Source: Terrilactibacillus laevilacticus (GTDB lineage Bacteria; Bacillota; Bacilli; Bacillales; Sporolactobacillaceae). From it: a stretch of 64,000 nucleotides of DNA. Shown here one piece after another: positions 43,117 to 51,551 of this stretch (position 1 is its first letter; every line of letters begins with the position of its first letter). Made by a program: the position numbers and the translations under genes. The notes under the pieces are model-generated. The model saw nothing but the letters and a program-made list of their open reading frames with translations. It searched no databases and was not told the DNA's origin. Where the stretch lies: NCBI RefSeq assembly GCF_006517395.1, contig NZ_VDCY01000002.1, positions 186,001 through 250,000 on the forward strand. The letters are read 5' to 3'.

Positions 43117-44394
43117 CTAGTTTCCAATTCCATAATAGTCAAATCCGATTTTTTCCACCGTCTCTTTATTAAGCATATTTCTTCCATCAAAAATAATCGG
43201 TGAGTCTACTAAGGACTTCATTTTTAGCCAATCGAGGTTTTTATACATCTCCCACTCCGTGCATAATATAACCGCGTCTGTATCCTTCAGTGTTTGATAA
43301 ACATCATCGCTTTGAATGACATTCTTAATACCTATTTTTACCACTGGATCATGGACTTTCACTTTAGCACCTGCATCAAGTAATAGAGATATCACTTTAA
43401 GTGCGGGAGCTTCTCTCATATCATCTGTATTAGGTTTGAAAGTCAACCCTAAGATACCAATTGTTTTACCTTTTAACTTACCTAAAACCTTCTTAATTTT
43501 CTTTAGAAGATAGTTAACCTGCGTTTTATTTGTATTTACAGCAGCATTTAAAATGGTTAACTCAACCTGGCTATCTTTCGCTGTTTTCAGTAAGGCATTA
43601 ACATCTTTTGGAAAACAAGAACCCCCATACCCTATGCCTGCCTGCAAAAAGTATTTTCCAATTCGTCGATCAAGTCCTATACCTTTTGCAATATCGTTAA
43701 TATTAATGTCTAGTACATCACATAATCTTGCTAATTCATTCATGTAAGAAATTTTTAACGCCAAAAAAGAGTTAGCGGCGTATTTAATTAATTCAGCAGC
43801 TTTTGGAGAAGTTATAATAATAGGACAAGTAAAGTCCTTGTAAAGACTTTTCATCATGTTTGTTGCTTTTTCATTTAAACTGCCAATAACGATTCGATCT
43901 GGATTCAATGCATCTTGAAGGGCAGATCCCTCTTTTAGAAACTCCGGATTAGACACGACATCAAACGGAATATCATTTTTTTGATATTCTTTAACCCAAT
44001 TTTCAACTAATGCTGCCGTACCAACGGGCACAGTACTTTTATCAACTATAACTTTATAAGTATTCATATATTTGCCTATTGTTTCTGCAACATTTTTGAC
44101 ATAACGCAAATTAGCACTTCCATCTCCGTCTTGTGGCGTCCCGACACAAATGAAAATGATTTCATTTTCTTTAATTGCTGTAATTGGGTCAGTGGTAAAC
44201 GTAATATTCTCCCCATCAATATGCTTTTTAAGGATTTCTTCTAATCCTGGTTCAAAAAAATGAAGTTCACCCTTTTCTAACTTGTTAATTTTATTTTTGT
44301 CGAGATCAAGTCCTGTTACTTTGTGTCCCATTTCACTAAAAACAAGTCCTGTTGTCGCGCCAACATAACCTGTGCCAATAACTAAAATATTCAT
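43117..44394 (-). CDS. ugd: UDP-glucose 6-dehydrogenase
   Basis: 425 residues. Rossmann motif VIGTGYVGATTGLVFSEMGH, IIFICVGTPQDGDGSANLRY, VDKSTVPVGT and the catalytic cysteine in GYGGSCFPKDVNALL. The C-terminal domain has GLTFKPNTDDMREAPAL. It oxidises UDP-Glc to UDP-GlcA with two NAD+, feeding the decarboxylase at 38870. It follows galU by 29 nt with its own SD; TuaD/YtcA are the Bacillus relatives. Confidence 0.95.
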   Translation of the reverse strand: MNILVIGTGYVGATTGLVFSEMGHKVTGLDLDKNKINKLEKGELHFFEPGLEEILKKHIDGENITFTTDPITAIKENEIIFICVGTPQDGDGSANLRYVKNVAETIGKYMNTYKVIVDKSTVPVGTAALVENWVKEYQKNDIPFDVVSNPEFLKEGSALQDALNPDRIVIGSLNEKATNMMKSLYKDFTCPIIITSPKAAELIKYAANSFLALKISYMNELARLCDVLDININDIAKGIGLDRRIGKYFLQAGIGYGGSCFPKDVNALLKTAKDSQVELTILNAAVNTNKTQVNYLLKKIKKVLGKLKGKTIGILGLTFKPNTDDMREAPALKVISLLLDAGAKVKVHDPVVKIGIKNVIQSDDVYQTLKDTDAVILCTEWEMYKNLDWLKMKSLVDSPIIFDGRNMLNKETVEKIGFDYYGIGN

Positions 44395-44423
44395 GTTGCA
44401 AGTTTCCCCCTGGTGTTATGCTT

Positions 44424-45245
44424 TTATTTTTCTGTTGATTTCCAGACTTTATTTATAAGGGCGATATATTCCGGAATTTTCGACACATCGTATGTTTTGC
44501 CCTTTATGACTGTCGCGTAGCTAGGGTGTTTTTTTAACATTAGCTTTATGGCATCGGTTAGCTGCATTTCAGATCCGATACCTGGTTTTGTTTTTTCTAA
44601 ATAATCAAATAGCGTTGGTTCAAAAATGTATCTGCCAATGACGGCAAAATTAGAAGGCGGTGATTCCTGTGGCTTTTCAACAATGTCTTCAATTTTGTAT
44701 TGATTATCCGCTATTTGTTTTGGGCTAATCACCCCATAGTTTTTCAACAGTGAATCATCCACGACTTTTAAGCCGATAATACTAGCTGCTTTATAGTTTT
44801 GGTACATATCAATTAATTGTAATAACGGAGGGTTGTTTTTTGATAGAATGATTTCATCAGGGAGCAGGACGGCAAAAGGTTCGTCTCCAACAAATCGTTT
44901 TCCTAAGTTTACGGCGGACCCTAAACCACTGGCATAATTTTGTCTAACATATTGAATGCGCACATTGGGGATTTGTAATTTCTCTATCAATTCGGCTTTG
45001 TTGTGTGCTTTAAGATACTCCTCTAATTCAGGATTTGTATCATAGTAATCAAGTATTAAATTTTTAGATCTAGAAACCACAATTAATATATCTTCTATAC
45101 CTGATTCAATAGCCTCTTGGACGATATAATCAATCGCAGGTCTACCACAGATAGGGATCATTTCTTTAGGTAAAACTTTAGTAATGGGTAAATTCCTTGT
45201 TCCATATCCTGCCGCTGGAATGATGGCTTTTTTAACCCTTTTCAT
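44424..45245 (-). CDS. galU: UTP-glucose-1-phosphate uridylyltransferase
   Basis: 273 residues. IPAAGYGTRNLPITKVLPKE (nucleotide loop and catalytic Lys), GRPAIDYIVQEAIESGIEDI, VLLPDEIIL and EIEDI/VEKP-type blocks match GalU/GtaB. It makes UDP-Glc and heads the operon that contains ugd. It departs slightly from the housekeeping sequence (Asn-Leu-Pro-Ile-Thr for Phe-Leu-Pro-Ala-Thr), so it is probably a dedicated sporulation copy like YtdA. Very strong AAAGGAGGGA SD. Confidence 0.92.
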   Translation of the reverse strand: MKRVKKAIIPAAGYGTRNLPITKVLPKEMIPICGRPAIDYIVQEAIESGIEDILIVVSRSKNLILDYYDTNPELEEYLKAHNKAELIEKLQIPNVRIQYVRQNYASGLGSAVNLGKRFVGDEPFAVLLPDEIILSKNNPPLLQLIDMYQNYKAASIIGLKVVDDSLLKNYGVISPKQIADNQYKIEDIVEKPQESPPSNFAVIGRYIFEPTLFDYLEKTKPGIGSEMQLTDAIKLMLKKHPSYATVIKGKTYDVSKIPEYIALINKVWKSTEK

Positions 45246-45618
45246 GTCTGTCCCTCCTTTCCAAGTAATATCAATGTATTCATTAAAGGTAGTAAAGTAA
45301 GTTGTCCACCGGGAGAAAGGGCTATATATAGGTGTTTGTAGGTATAGGAAAAATGCTTAAGGATTAAAATGAAGAAAACTTCATCAATAGGAGCAGTTAT
45401 AATTAAGACTGTCAAGTTTTACTAGGTTAAACTAAGTATTTTATTATTTAAATTTTTGTTATAATTAATCCTTGATTGTATGGGTTTCGTTACTACGACC
45501 GTATTTTTCATATGGACTGAACATCTCATTGGTACATTATTCAAGTTATGGTCCCTACTGAAAACAGTTTAGTTTGTATTTTCTCAAGGAAAATTTGAGA
45601 TTAAAAAAGTCAATGAGT
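45246..45618. other. Upstream region of the galU operon
   Basis: AT-rich, no ORF with an SD. On the minus strand CATACAAT (45482-45475) equals the sigma-E -10 consensus but no properly spaced -35 is clear, and TTGACA occurs near 45416-45411. The promoter is unassigned. Confidence 0.35.
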
Positions 45619-45890
45619 GAGTGTTCAAAAGGGTGACAAATGAAAAGGGTTACTGGCTAAGTACGCTGGCATCCTGCAAGAAACGCCAGTACTAGCCCGT
45701 CCTGGGCGTTGGAAGGAAAAGAGCGACTCAGTTCCTTAGGACCGGAACTCCACGGGATGTGGTAGCTTCAGGTGCCAGCCACACACCTGAGCGATTTAGC
45801 TAGAGATCCTCTTCTATCCGCTTCATGGGGAACGGAAAAACAAGTAAGCGATGTCGCACTTTCATTTGGTGCTTTTTGAACATCCTCTAA
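45619..45890 (-). repeat. MITE-like dispersed repeat A, copy 4 (long form)
   Basis: About 272 bp. Starts GTGTTCAAAAGGGTGACAAA and ends GTGCTTTTTGAACATCCTCT. Inverted relative to copies 2 and 3, and shares the long-form middle of copy 2. Its right end is only 40 bp from the GTG start of the next permease. Confidence 0.85.
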
Positions 45891-45930
45891 GGGTAAAAAA
45901 GATATAAGATCGAAAGGAAGGTATATTAAG

Positions 45931-47274
45931 GTGAAAAAAGAAGGACAAGATGAGAACTTAAAAAAAGGGCTCTTGCCCCGCCATATCCAACTGATGGCTC
46001 TTGGTGGAATGATTGGAACGGGGATTTTTAAAGGAACAGGAGATACGTTAAACATTGCGGGTCCCGGAGTTATCCTTGCTTACCTACTTGGTGGATTATT
46101 ATTATTTATCGTCATGGTGGCCTTAGCTGAAATGGCGGTTGTCTATCCTGAGCTTAATATTCAGCACTTGATTCATAAAGCCTTTGGTTTTAGGGCATCG
46201 ATTATCGTTGGTTACCTCTATTGGATCAACTGGATTATTGTGACCGTTGTTGAGATTCTCGCGGCAGGATTTTTTCTACAATATTGGTTCCCTGCTGTAC
46301 CACTTTGGGGACTCTCACTCATATGTGCCCTTGCTATACTACTTGTGAATTTTTCTAATGTTAAGTATTATGGTGAGTTTGAATTCTGGTTTGCAGGAAT
46401 TAAAATTTTTGCTATTATTGCTTTCATCATTTTTGGATTAGCCATTCTTTTTGGGGTTGTTCCTGCTCATCACATTCATCCATCATCTAATTATTTTGAT
46501 CATGGTGGTTTCTTCCCGCATGGATTTAGTGGCGTTATGAATGCCTTTTTAGTTGTCATGTTCTCTTATGGTGGTTCAGAATTGATCGGTTTGACGATTA
46601 CGGAAACAAAAGATGCTGAACGAATCTTACCAAAAGTCATCAAAGGGGTGATTGGACGCGTTCTGATCTTTTATATTGTCCCGATTATCATTATTTGCGG
46701 ACTTATTCCTTGGGACAAGGTATCAAACTTAGAGAGCAGCCCGTTTGTTCAAGTTTTCAATCTTATTGGGATTCCTGGTGTATCTCATATAATGAATTTT
46801 GTCATGCTTACAGCTGTTCTTTCTGCAGCCAACTCGGGTGTCTATGCGACAACAAGAACACTCTATTCCATGGCACAAAGAGGCGAGGCTCCTCCTTTCC
46901 TTTTGAAACTTTCAAAACAAGGTGTACCGATTGGTGCTATAACACTTAATTCCGTGTTCTTGCTTGTTGGCGTTTATCTTGCCTATCTATACAATGGCCC
47001 CATTATCAATGAATTAATGAGTATACCTGGTTTCACCATCATGATTGTGTGGATGGCCATTTGCCTAGCACAGCTAAAATTGCGTCCATCTTACCCTGTT
47101 CGCCCATATTTTAGAATGTGGTTCTTCCCTGTCACAACCGTGGTTGGGTTACTTGCCCTATTAGGTATTTTTATCTCATTTGTTATCAATAAAGCCAATT
47201 TTGTTGGGTCAATGACTTGTCTTATTATTATGGCTCTCCTTATTTTTCTTTCATTTTTTATTAAAAAAGATTAA
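45931..47274 (+). CDS. APC-superfamily amino acid permease
   Basis: 447 residues, twelve hydrophobic helices. LLPRHIQLMALGGMIGTGIF and FSYGGSELIGLTITETKDAE are AAT-family signatures. The start is GTG at 45931 with GAAAGGAAGG upstream. Repeat A lies 40 bp before it and no promoter is clear between, so the gene's promoter is in or beyond the repeat. Substrate unknown; no riboswitch is visible. Confidence 0.9.
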   Translation: MKKEGQDENLKKGLLPRHIQLMALGGMIGTGIFKGTGDTLNIAGPGVILAYLLGGLLLFIVMVALAEMAVVYPELNIQHLIHKAFGFRASIIVGYLYWINWIIVTVVEILAAGFFLQYWFPAVPLWGLSLICALAILLVNFSNVKYYGEFEFWFAGIKIFAIIAFIIFGLAILFGVVPAHHIHPSSNYFDHGGFFPHGFSGVMNAFLVVMFSYGGSELIGLTITETKDAERILPKVIKGVIGRVLIFYIVPIIIICGLIPWDKVSNLESSPFVQVFNLIGIPGVSHIMNFVMLTAVLSAANSGVYATTRTLYSMAQRGEAPPFLLKLSKQGVPIGAITLNSVFLLVGVYLAYLYNGPIINELMSIPGFTIMIVWMAICLAQLKLRPSYPVRPYFRMWFFPVTTVVGLLALLGIFISFVINKANFVGSMTCLIIMALLIFLSFFIKKD

Positions 47275-47285
47275 ATTCATTTTTT

Positions 47286-47312
47286 AGAGATGCTATTCGC
47301 ATCTCTTTTTTT
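47286..47312 (+). terminator. Terminator of the permease gene
   Basis: AGAGATGC/GCATCTCT stem, followed by T7. Confidence 0.88.
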
Positions 47313-47320
47313 ATACTTCA

Positions 47321-47398
47321 AGAAAGTATCCGTAGTGACACATTCTAGGCCTTTGTTCTAGCGCCTTACAGGCTGGCGGGTAGGCAAGTTTTCTTTAT
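47321..47398 (+). repeat. Dispersed repeat B, copy 4
   Basis: AGAAAGTATCCGTAGTGACA...CTAGGCC...GCGCCTTACAGGCTGGCGGG...GGCAAGTTTTCTTTAT. It resembles copy 1 in the GC-rich centre. It stops 15 bp before the -35 of the gntR operon. Confidence 0.75.
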
Positions 47399-47413
47399 AT
47401 TTTGGAGCGCCTA

Positions 47414-47450
47414 TTGTTTTTAAGTGTATTAATTGATATAATACACTTAA
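47414..47450 (+). promoter_or_regulatory. Promoter and YtrA-type operator of the gntR-ABC operon
   Basis: TTGTTT (47414-47419), 17-bp spacer, TATAAT (47437-47442). A perfect 12-bp inverted repeat (TTAAGTGTATTA at 47420-47431, TAATACACTTAA at 47439-47450) covers spacer and -10. It contains AGTGTA-N13-TACACT, the sequence I recall as the operator of B. subtilis YtrA. Confidence 0.85.
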
Positions 47451-47488
47451 TTCAGTTAATACTTTGCACCTTGATGGGAGGAATAAAG

Positions 47489-47902
47489 ATGGATGCAAAA
47501 CAGGTTGGTTCATTGCAATTTATGATCGATTTCAGCCTCCCCCTTTACGAACAAATTCTTAATCAAATTCGCAGTAGTGTCGCGAAAGGAGAGATTGGTT
47601 TGGGAGAGAAGCTACCATCTGTTAGGGAGATGGCCCATAGCCTAAAAGTGAACCCTAACACGGTTATGCGAGCGTATCAAGAGCTTGAACGAGACGGTTT
47701 GACCGAAAAACGCCGCGGTCAAGGCACCTTTATTACTCATGACAAAGATAAAGTGGCTGAATTTAGAGATGACCTCGCTAAAGAATACATTTTAAATTTC
47801 ATAAATAGTATGGAAAATCTAGGTTTTTCACTGACTGATATACAATCCTACTTAAAAATAATAGTGAGGGAGGGGCACCCACATGATAGAAACAATCATT
47901 AA
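47489..47902 (+). CDS. YtrA-subfamily GntR transcriptional repressor
   Basis: 137 residues from the ATG at 47489 (GGGAGGAATAAAG SD; longer frames start before the promoter). Winged helix 10-80 with LPLYEQILNQIRSSVAKGEI, KLPSVREMAHSLKVNPNTV and RRGQGTFI. The short helical C-terminus marks the YtrA subfamily, which lacks a metabolite-binding domain. It overlaps the next gene by 20 nt and probably represses its own operon through the palindrome at 47420-47450. Confidence 0.9.
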   Translation: MDAKQVGSLQFMIDFSLPLYEQILNQIRSSVAKGEIGLGEKLPSVREMAHSLKVNPNTVMRAYQELERDGLTEKRRGQGTFITHDKDKVAEFRDDLAKEYILNFINSMENLGFSLTDIQSYLKIIVREGHPHDRNNH

Positions 47903-48581
47903 ATGTGAACATGCAACAAAGAAATTTGGTGATCGTTTCGCCTTAAATGATCTAAACCTTGAAATACCCAAAGGAAAAGTCATCGGTATTCTTGGCGAAA
48001 ATGGGGTTGGAAAATCGACACTATTTCGGGTCCTTGTCGGATTAACACGATTGGATCAAGGAAAAATAACCGTTCTTGGTGAGCAGCCAAATATCAAATT
48101 AAATGCCAACATTGCTTACTTACCGGATAGAGCGAGCTGGTATCAAGATCAAACCGTGCGAAAAGCCTTTGAATTTGGTGTTAAACTACTTCCCCATTTT
48201 AATATAGAAAGGGCAAAGCAATTTGCTTCACTTATGAATCTTGATTTAGATATGAAGGTATCCAGTATGTCTAAAGGGCAAGAGTCAAGACTCATGCTTA
48301 CGATGTGCATGTCTCGAAACGTTCCTCTTATCATCTTAGACGAACCTTTTTCAGGGATTGATGGAACATCGAGAGAACATATTATTGAAAGTATGATAGA
48401 TTACATGAGCGATAGAGAAGTAACCATTTTAATGACAACTCATGAAATCTATGAAGCTGAAGGCCTTTTAGATTACGCCATCTTTCTAGATAAAGGTCAT
48501 GTTTTAATCGCAGACGAGGCAGAAAATTTAAGACGTGAGCATGGTTCGCTTCACGATTTATCTCGAAAGCTGTATCGATGA
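47883..48581 (+). CDS. ABC transporter ATP-binding protein (YtrB-like)
   Basis: 232 residues. Walker A GENGVGKST, a degenerate signature MSKGQESRL in place of LSGGQ, Walker B LIILDEPF and switch His in MTTHEIYE. The start overlaps the gntR end, so the two are coupled. The modified signature is common in the YtrB group. Pairs with the permease at 48595. Operons of this type respond to cell-wall antibiotics in B. subtilis. Confidence 0.9.
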   Translation: MIETIIKCEHATKKFGDRFALNDLNLEIPKGKVIGILGENGVGKSTLFRVLVGLTRLDQGKITVLGEQPNIKLNANIAYLPDRASWYQDQTVRKAFEFGVKLLPHFNIERAKQFASLMNLDLDMKVSSMSKGQESRLMLTMCMSRNVPLIILDEPFSGIDGTSREHIIESMIDYMSDREVTILMTTHEIYEAEGLLDYAIFLDKGHVLIADEAENLRREHGSLHDLSRKLYR

Positions 48582-48594
48582 GGGAGGGAGCAAC

Positions 48595-49344
48595 ATGTTA
48601 TCTGTTTATTGGAATCTAGTCAAACACGATTTGAAATATCGTTCGAATAAAAATTTTAATTGGAAAACGTTTCGTTTTTGGACCTATGTCTACTGTATTC
48701 TTTTTATTATAGGCGTTTTTGGTGTCTTTACTTATGGAAGCTTCCATTGGAAGATAAACCTTACAACCATCTGGTATTTTCTCTGGATCCTGCCCTTCTT
48801 TACTTTTGGAATGGCTATTGGAAAATTGAAAGATGAATTTAAAAACGGGACCTATGGCTGGTGGCTCACACTCCCATATCCACGCTTAACACTTATATTA
48901 GCAAAACTATCAGCCTGCGCTATTCAAGTCGTTCAGATTATTATAGGGATTTTTGTTTTAATCACCGTTTTAGGTGGTTACATTTCATTTCTTAGTCCTG
49001 AAGGCTCGATGGACCGTTTTGTAAACTTTGTTAAAGTAGGTCTAACATGGAATGTTATTGTTATTCTATTTGTTCCTATCATGCTGAGCTTAGGTCTTGT
49101 TGTCGGCGTGCTAGTACAGTCTTCTTTAAAACCATTTCTAGGGTTCTTTTGGTTACTTTGGGGACTTTTTTGGGTGTTTTTTAATGTTTTTGGAACGAAG
49201 GATAACTTTGGATTTTTTCAATCTTTCTTTCAAACAAACCCTATAAGACTCGAAACGATCACAACGATCCTCACAAGTTGGATTCTCAGTTTTCTTATCT
49301 TGATTTTAATGGCAAAAGTTCTTGAAAAATATATTAAATTATAA
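48595..49344 (+). CDS. ABC transporter permease (YtrC/D-like)
   Basis: 249 residues from the ATG at 48595 (GGGAGGGAGCAAC SD; the longer frame to 48535 overlaps the ATPase). Six hydrophobic segments, with LKDEFKNGTYGWWLTLPYPR after the second, as in ABC-2 permeases of this operon type. Partner of the preceding ATPase. Confidence 0.85.
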   Translation: MLSVYWNLVKHDLKYRSNKNFNWKTFRFWTYVYCILFIIGVFGVFTYGSFHWKINLTTIWYFLWILPFFTFGMAIGKLKDEFKNGTYGWWLTLPYPRLTLILAKLSACAIQVVQIIIGIFVLITVLGGYISFLSPEGSMDRFVNFVKVGLTWNVIVILFVPIMLSLGLVVGVLVQSSLKPFLGFFWLLWGLFWVFFNVFGTKDNFGFFQSFFQTNPIRLETITTILTSWILSFLILILMAKVLEKYIKL

Positions 49345-49361
49345 AATGGGAGGCGTCATTC

Positions 49362-50282
49362 ATGCCATTTCTGCTAGAGATTCAGAACTTAAGAAAGACT
49401 TATAAAAGTAAAAAGGCACTTGATGGTGTGTCCTTTTCCGTTAAAGAAAAAAGCTGCTTTGGACTACTTGGACCAAATGGCGCGGGTAAGTCAACCACGA
49501 TGAAGATTTTGACCGGTGTGCTAACCTCGGATGGTGGAAGCATTAACATGTTTGGAAAAGATGCTCGCAAAAATAGAAAAGCGATTCTTCAACACATTGG
49601 ATATGTGCCACAAGATATTGTTCTGTATGAGAAATTAAGTGCCTACGACAATCTCGTTTTTTTCGGTAAATGCTATGGACTTGATGGAGATGTACTTAAG
49701 GAACGTATTAATGATGTATTGAAACAAACGGGATTATCTGACCGAGCGAAAGATACAGTCAAAAGCTACTCAGGCGGGATGAAACGTCGAATTAACATTG
49801 CTGCTGCCCTTCTTCACAAGCCCAAGCTACTTATATTGGATGAACCTACTGTTGGGATTGATCCGCAATCTCGCAACCACATATTTGATATGATTCGTTC
49901 GCTAAAGGAACAAGGGACAACAATGATTTACTCTACTCACTACATGGAAGAAGTTGAAGCTCTTTGTGATGAGATTGCTATTATTGATAATGGAGAAGTT
50001 GTCACTCAAGGGACACTAGACTACTTATTTACTGAATATGGACGTAAAGCTGTCTATATGGAAAGTAAAACAAACTTCCCAACAGAAAAACTTACTGGCA
50101 TAGAAGCTGTTCATTCTCACCATCAAGGGCTGATTATCGAAACAGCTGCTCCAGTTGATTTAATGGAACAAATTATTCACATATCAAAAGAACAAAAGAT
50201 ACTCTTACACCATTTGGAAATCGAAAAGCCTTCACTCGAATCTGTATTTTTGTCATTAACAGGAAAAACGCTAAGAGATTAA
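49362..50282 (+). CDS. ABC transporter ATP-binding protein (DrrA-like)
   Basis: 306 residues. Walker A GPNGAGKST, signature YSGGMKRRINIA, Walker B LLILDEPTVGID, switch STHYMEE, plus a roughly 80-residue C-terminal extension typical of multidrug/antibiotic exporters. Pairs with the ABC-2 permease that follows by 21 nt. Confidence 0.92.
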   Translation: MPFLLEIQNLRKTYKSKKALDGVSFSVKEKSCFGLLGPNGAGKSTTMKILTGVLTSDGGSINMFGKDARKNRKAILQHIGYVPQDIVLYEKLSAYDNLVFFGKCYGLDGDVLKERINDVLKQTGLSDRAKDTVKSYSGGMKRRINIAAALLHKPKLLILDEPTVGIDPQSRNHIFDMIRSLKEQGTTMIYSTHYMEEVEALCDEIAIIDNGEVVTQGTLDYLFTEYGRKAVYMESKTNFPTEKLTGIEAVHSHHQGLIIETAAPVDLMEQIIHISKEQKILLHHLEIEKPSLESVFLSLTGKTLRD

Positions 50283-50303
50283 TCGTTAGGGGGGATTCTA
50301 TAA

Positions 50304-51449
50304 ATGAATAATATTTTATTAAAAGAAATGCAATTAATGTTTAAAGAAAAAGCAAATCTTATTTATCTCATTATAATGCCGCTTGCTTTTATCATCATTT
50401 TTGGAACGATTTTTAACCACGCGGAAGATTCTACCATTACAGTAAATGTGACAGATAACGACCATTCTGCTGCTTCAAAAACATTTATTGCCCAAATGAA
50501 AAAGATTAAAGGTTTTGATGTTAAACTAAATCACAAAGATGTGGACAAACAGATTTCGCAAATTAAAGACGGCAAATTGAACTCACTCATTGTGATTCCA
50601 AAAGGGTTTAATGACCAGCTTGCATCAGGACAAAATAAGGCTAAAATCAGTTTCTATCAAGACGCTGCAGCTAGCAATGAAACCGCATCAATAGAAGCCA
50701 TACTAAAAAATCTTTCTAATCAATATCGTGAAAATCAAATTGTGGGTGCTTTAGCCAAGGATGGTAAAACTGATGAGCAAATCAAAAGCATTATGAACTC
50801 ACCGGTTACCATTGATTCTGTTAAAGAAAATTCCCATAACGTCGATATGATGAGCCAAATGGTTCCTGGCTACACCGTTATGTTTGCCTTCTACATCTTT
50901 ATTAGTGTCATCAAGCGATTCTTTACAGAAAAAGAATCCGGTATGATAAGTAGATTGCAAAGTACAGGTATGAATCCGCTCAGTTATCTGCTTGGAATGT
51001 GGATACCTCATTTCTTAACCATCATGATTCAGTGTATTGTTTTAATTGGATTCGGACACTTTGTATACGGCATGCATATTGGAAGTTTTATCGGCATCTT
51101 CCTGCTGATCGTCTCTCTTGCTGTATGCGGCTCAAGTCTCGGTGTCGCCCTTTCCTTTATTGTAAAAAACGAGAATCAGGGCATTGGCATGACACAATTC
51201 ATCGCTCTTGGTGGTGCGATGCTTGGAGGATTATGGTTTCCATCCAATATGCTTCCGAAATTTGCTCAAGCCATTGGCAAATTCACACCTCAATATTGGG
51301 CTCAACAAGGTTTCCTTGACGTTATCGTACGAGATATCCCTGTAACTGGACTATGGAAATCATTTGCTGCCTTAATAGCCTTTGGTATCATTGGAATTAT
51401 CATTGCTCTAACAAGATATAAGGCATTTTTGCGCTCAGCTATAGAATAG
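50304..51449 (+). CDS. ABC-2 type permease
   Basis: 381 residues. One N-terminal TM helix, a large extracytoplasmic domain (about 45-195) and five C-terminal TM helices, the ABC2_membrane_3 (YhfE/DrrB-like) layout. GGGGGG-rich SD before the ATG at 50304. End of the five-gene operon. Confidence 0.9.
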   Translation: MNNILLKEMQLMFKEKANLIYLIIMPLAFIIIFGTIFNHAEDSTITVNVTDNDHSAASKTFIAQMKKIKGFDVKLNHKDVDKQISQIKDGKLNSLIVIPKGFNDQLASGQNKAKISFYQDAAASNETASIEAILKNLSNQYRENQIVGALAKDGKTDEQIKSIMNSPVTIDSVKENSHNVDMMSQMVPGYTVMFAFYIFISVIKRFFTEKESGMISRLQSTGMNPLSYLLGMWIPHFLTIMIQCIVLIGFGHFVYGMHIGSFIGIFLLIVSLAVCGSSLGVALSFIVKNENQGIGMTQFIALGGAMLGGLWFPSNMLPKFAQAIGKFTPQYWAQQGFLDVIVRDIPVTGLWKSFAALIAFGIIGIIIALTRYKAFLRSAIE

Positions 51450-51469
51450 TTTATCATCGATATTAATTT

Positions 51470-51505
51470 AAGATCCTTGTCTATTTTTTAGCAAGGATCT
51501 TTTTC
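51470..51505 (+). terminator. Terminator of the gntR-ABC operon
   Basis: AAGATCCTTG pairs with CAAGGATCTT, followed by TTTC. Confidence 0.82.
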
Positions 51506-51551
51506 TTCATGAGCCCTAATTATATAGGTTGAGCTTTATTTAGGAACTCAG

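Noticed and set aside
45475-45482. CATACAAT as a sigma-E promoter for the galU operon
   Set aside because: Matches the -10, but the nearest ATA element is about 2 bp too far and the leader would be 230 nt; left unassigned.
115-45890. Repeat A as an insertion sequence
   Set aside because: At most 285 bp with no transposase frame; described as MITE-like instead.
45768-46055. Minus-strand 95-codon frame
   Set aside because: Antisense to the permease start and repeat A; not gene-like.
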